Position numbers and translations under genes: made by a program. From positions 282,671 through 300,170 of the forward strand of contig BLFN01000298.1 of NCBI GenBank assembly GCA_014634225.1: DNA of 17,500 nucleotides, written 5' to 3'. Below, piece after piece: positions 16,756-17,500 of this stretch (positions within the stretch are counted from its first letter, which is position 1; the number at the start of each line of letters is the position of its first letter). This stretch comes from Acropora yongei. Its lineage: Eukaryota > Cnidaria > Anthozoa > Scleractinia > Acroporidae. The notes beneath the pieces are model-generated. The model did no database searches, was not told where the DNA came from, and saw nothing but the letters and a program-made list of their open reading frames with translations.

Positions 16756-17129
16756 AGAGCATCTTTTCTTAGAAATGTTGTTAATAATTTTTCAATCCTT
16801 GTAAACAGAGAAGTCATTAAGAATTTGTCCATACAATATTTATGAAGTATAATGGTTATCTAGTCTACTTGTATGGCATCCTACTTGAAGTCTGCCAAAA
16901 TTTGCATTTAAAGATTTGCCGTCCCATTAGAACTGGTTAATTTGGCTGTAAGAGATCAAGATGAATTTTCGCACACGTCACAGCACTTGTGGGCCACCTC
17001 AATGTTAACAGCATATGAATCAAAAAGCATCATTTCACTAGTTCATCTGTACTCTTTTGTTTCAATAAATCCATTTAGGTCCCAATGGGCATGGTTCAAC
17101 AAAACACCATAAAATAAAAGGCAACACCT
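16756..17129. other. no gene recognised
   Basis: AT-rich sequence after the piggyBac C remnant. No right-hand piggyBac end could be fixed. GGTTAA near 16930 is a possible site, but the non-LTR sequence does not clearly resume after it. Confidence 0.4.
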
Positions 17130-17357
17130 TTGCCACGGTCTCTACCAGTCCCTTGTACATATGATTCTAAAGTTTTTTTATGCTCTATAATGCACTACTG
17201 TCGTAACTTCTTTGAAACCCACATTTCACGTAAAACAACCAGTAGGATTGAGGACAAAGTATACTTATCGCACACTTCTGTTATTGTTCATGTCTTTCAG
17301 TCAACCACTTTTGCAACAGTTTTCCACACCTGGGATGTGTGGCACAAGTCAGTCTAG
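17130..17357 (+). pseudogene. possible transposase fragment with a DVWHK motif
   Basis: An ORF of 75 codons ends in ATVFHTWDVWHKSV. The phrase (F/L)DVWHxAK followed by a Lys-rich helix marks a large family of animal transposon-encoded proteins, some of them THAP-linked. Here the reading stops just after WHKS. The upstream part (FFETHISRKTTSRIEDKVYL) shows nothing I can place. With only about ten matching residues this is a weak call; chance is a real alternative. Confidence 0.2.
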
Positions 17358-17500
17358 TAGTGTTCCTTAATATCATCAAATTCTTTCTGTAATAATTATC
17401 ATACTTAGTTTTGCAGTTTACTTAATTGCAGATTGGACACCTAAATGGTGAGGAGAGAAGTCTGGTCTGATTATGTCATTTAGCAATTCTGGCATTATGT

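Overview
The window looks like repeat-rich animal DNA. Several things point to a metazoan: no dense collinear ORFs, AT-rich non-coding DNA, and broken coding remnants of a DDE_Tnp_4 (ISL2EU/Harbinger-like) transposase, piggyBac, Copia and Gypsy retrotransposons, a non-LTR endonuclease, THAP zinc fingers and tRNA-derived SINEs. This mixture fits a marine invertebrate, and a cnidarian (anthozoan/coral) is my best guess. That is inference from family resemblance, not a database result. No intact host gene is visible. The best host-gene candidate is a pair of phase-matched F-box-like exons near 2254-2523.

Layout from left to right. 1-1200 holds a minus-strand DDE_Tnp_4 transposase broken by frameshifts and cut by the window edge. 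1200-2950 is mostly featureless apart from the F-box-like exons. 2950-5360 is an unclassified repeat field with duplicated non-coding blocks, a telomere-like inverted motif, a minus-strand coding-like remnant and a short minisatellite. 6057-6472 is a THAP zinc-finger remnant. 6500-7090 holds further copies of the repeats. 7230-7915 is a Copia-type gag. 8125-8893 is a piggyBac transposase without its catalytic core, joined directly to a Gypsy RT/RNase H fragment at 8893-9650, which is followed by a polypurine-tract-like end.

9870-10765 contains an Ulp1-like (C48) protease remnant followed at once by an OTU-like cysteine protease remnant, then a small Cys-rich ORF to 10961. 11756-12068 is a minus-strand coding-like fragment that stops at a TTAA. 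12070-13997 is a nearly full-length but dead piggyBac, bounded by candidate TTAA sites. 14512-15129 holds three tRNA-like SINEs, two of them head-to-head as a long palindrome. 15192-15995 is a non-LTR retrotransposon ORF2 (endonuclease) remnant. It stops at a TTAA, after which the N-terminal part of a third piggyBac begins (15996-16755). The last 750 bases are nearly empty, with one weak transposase-like motif.

These parts do not form one working pathway. The window is a layered graveyard of mobile elements. The most informative points are the junctions (piggyBac/Gypsy at about 8893, non-LTR/piggyBac at 15996), the Ulp1+OTU protease pair, which could mark a poorly described transposon class, and the SINE palindrome.
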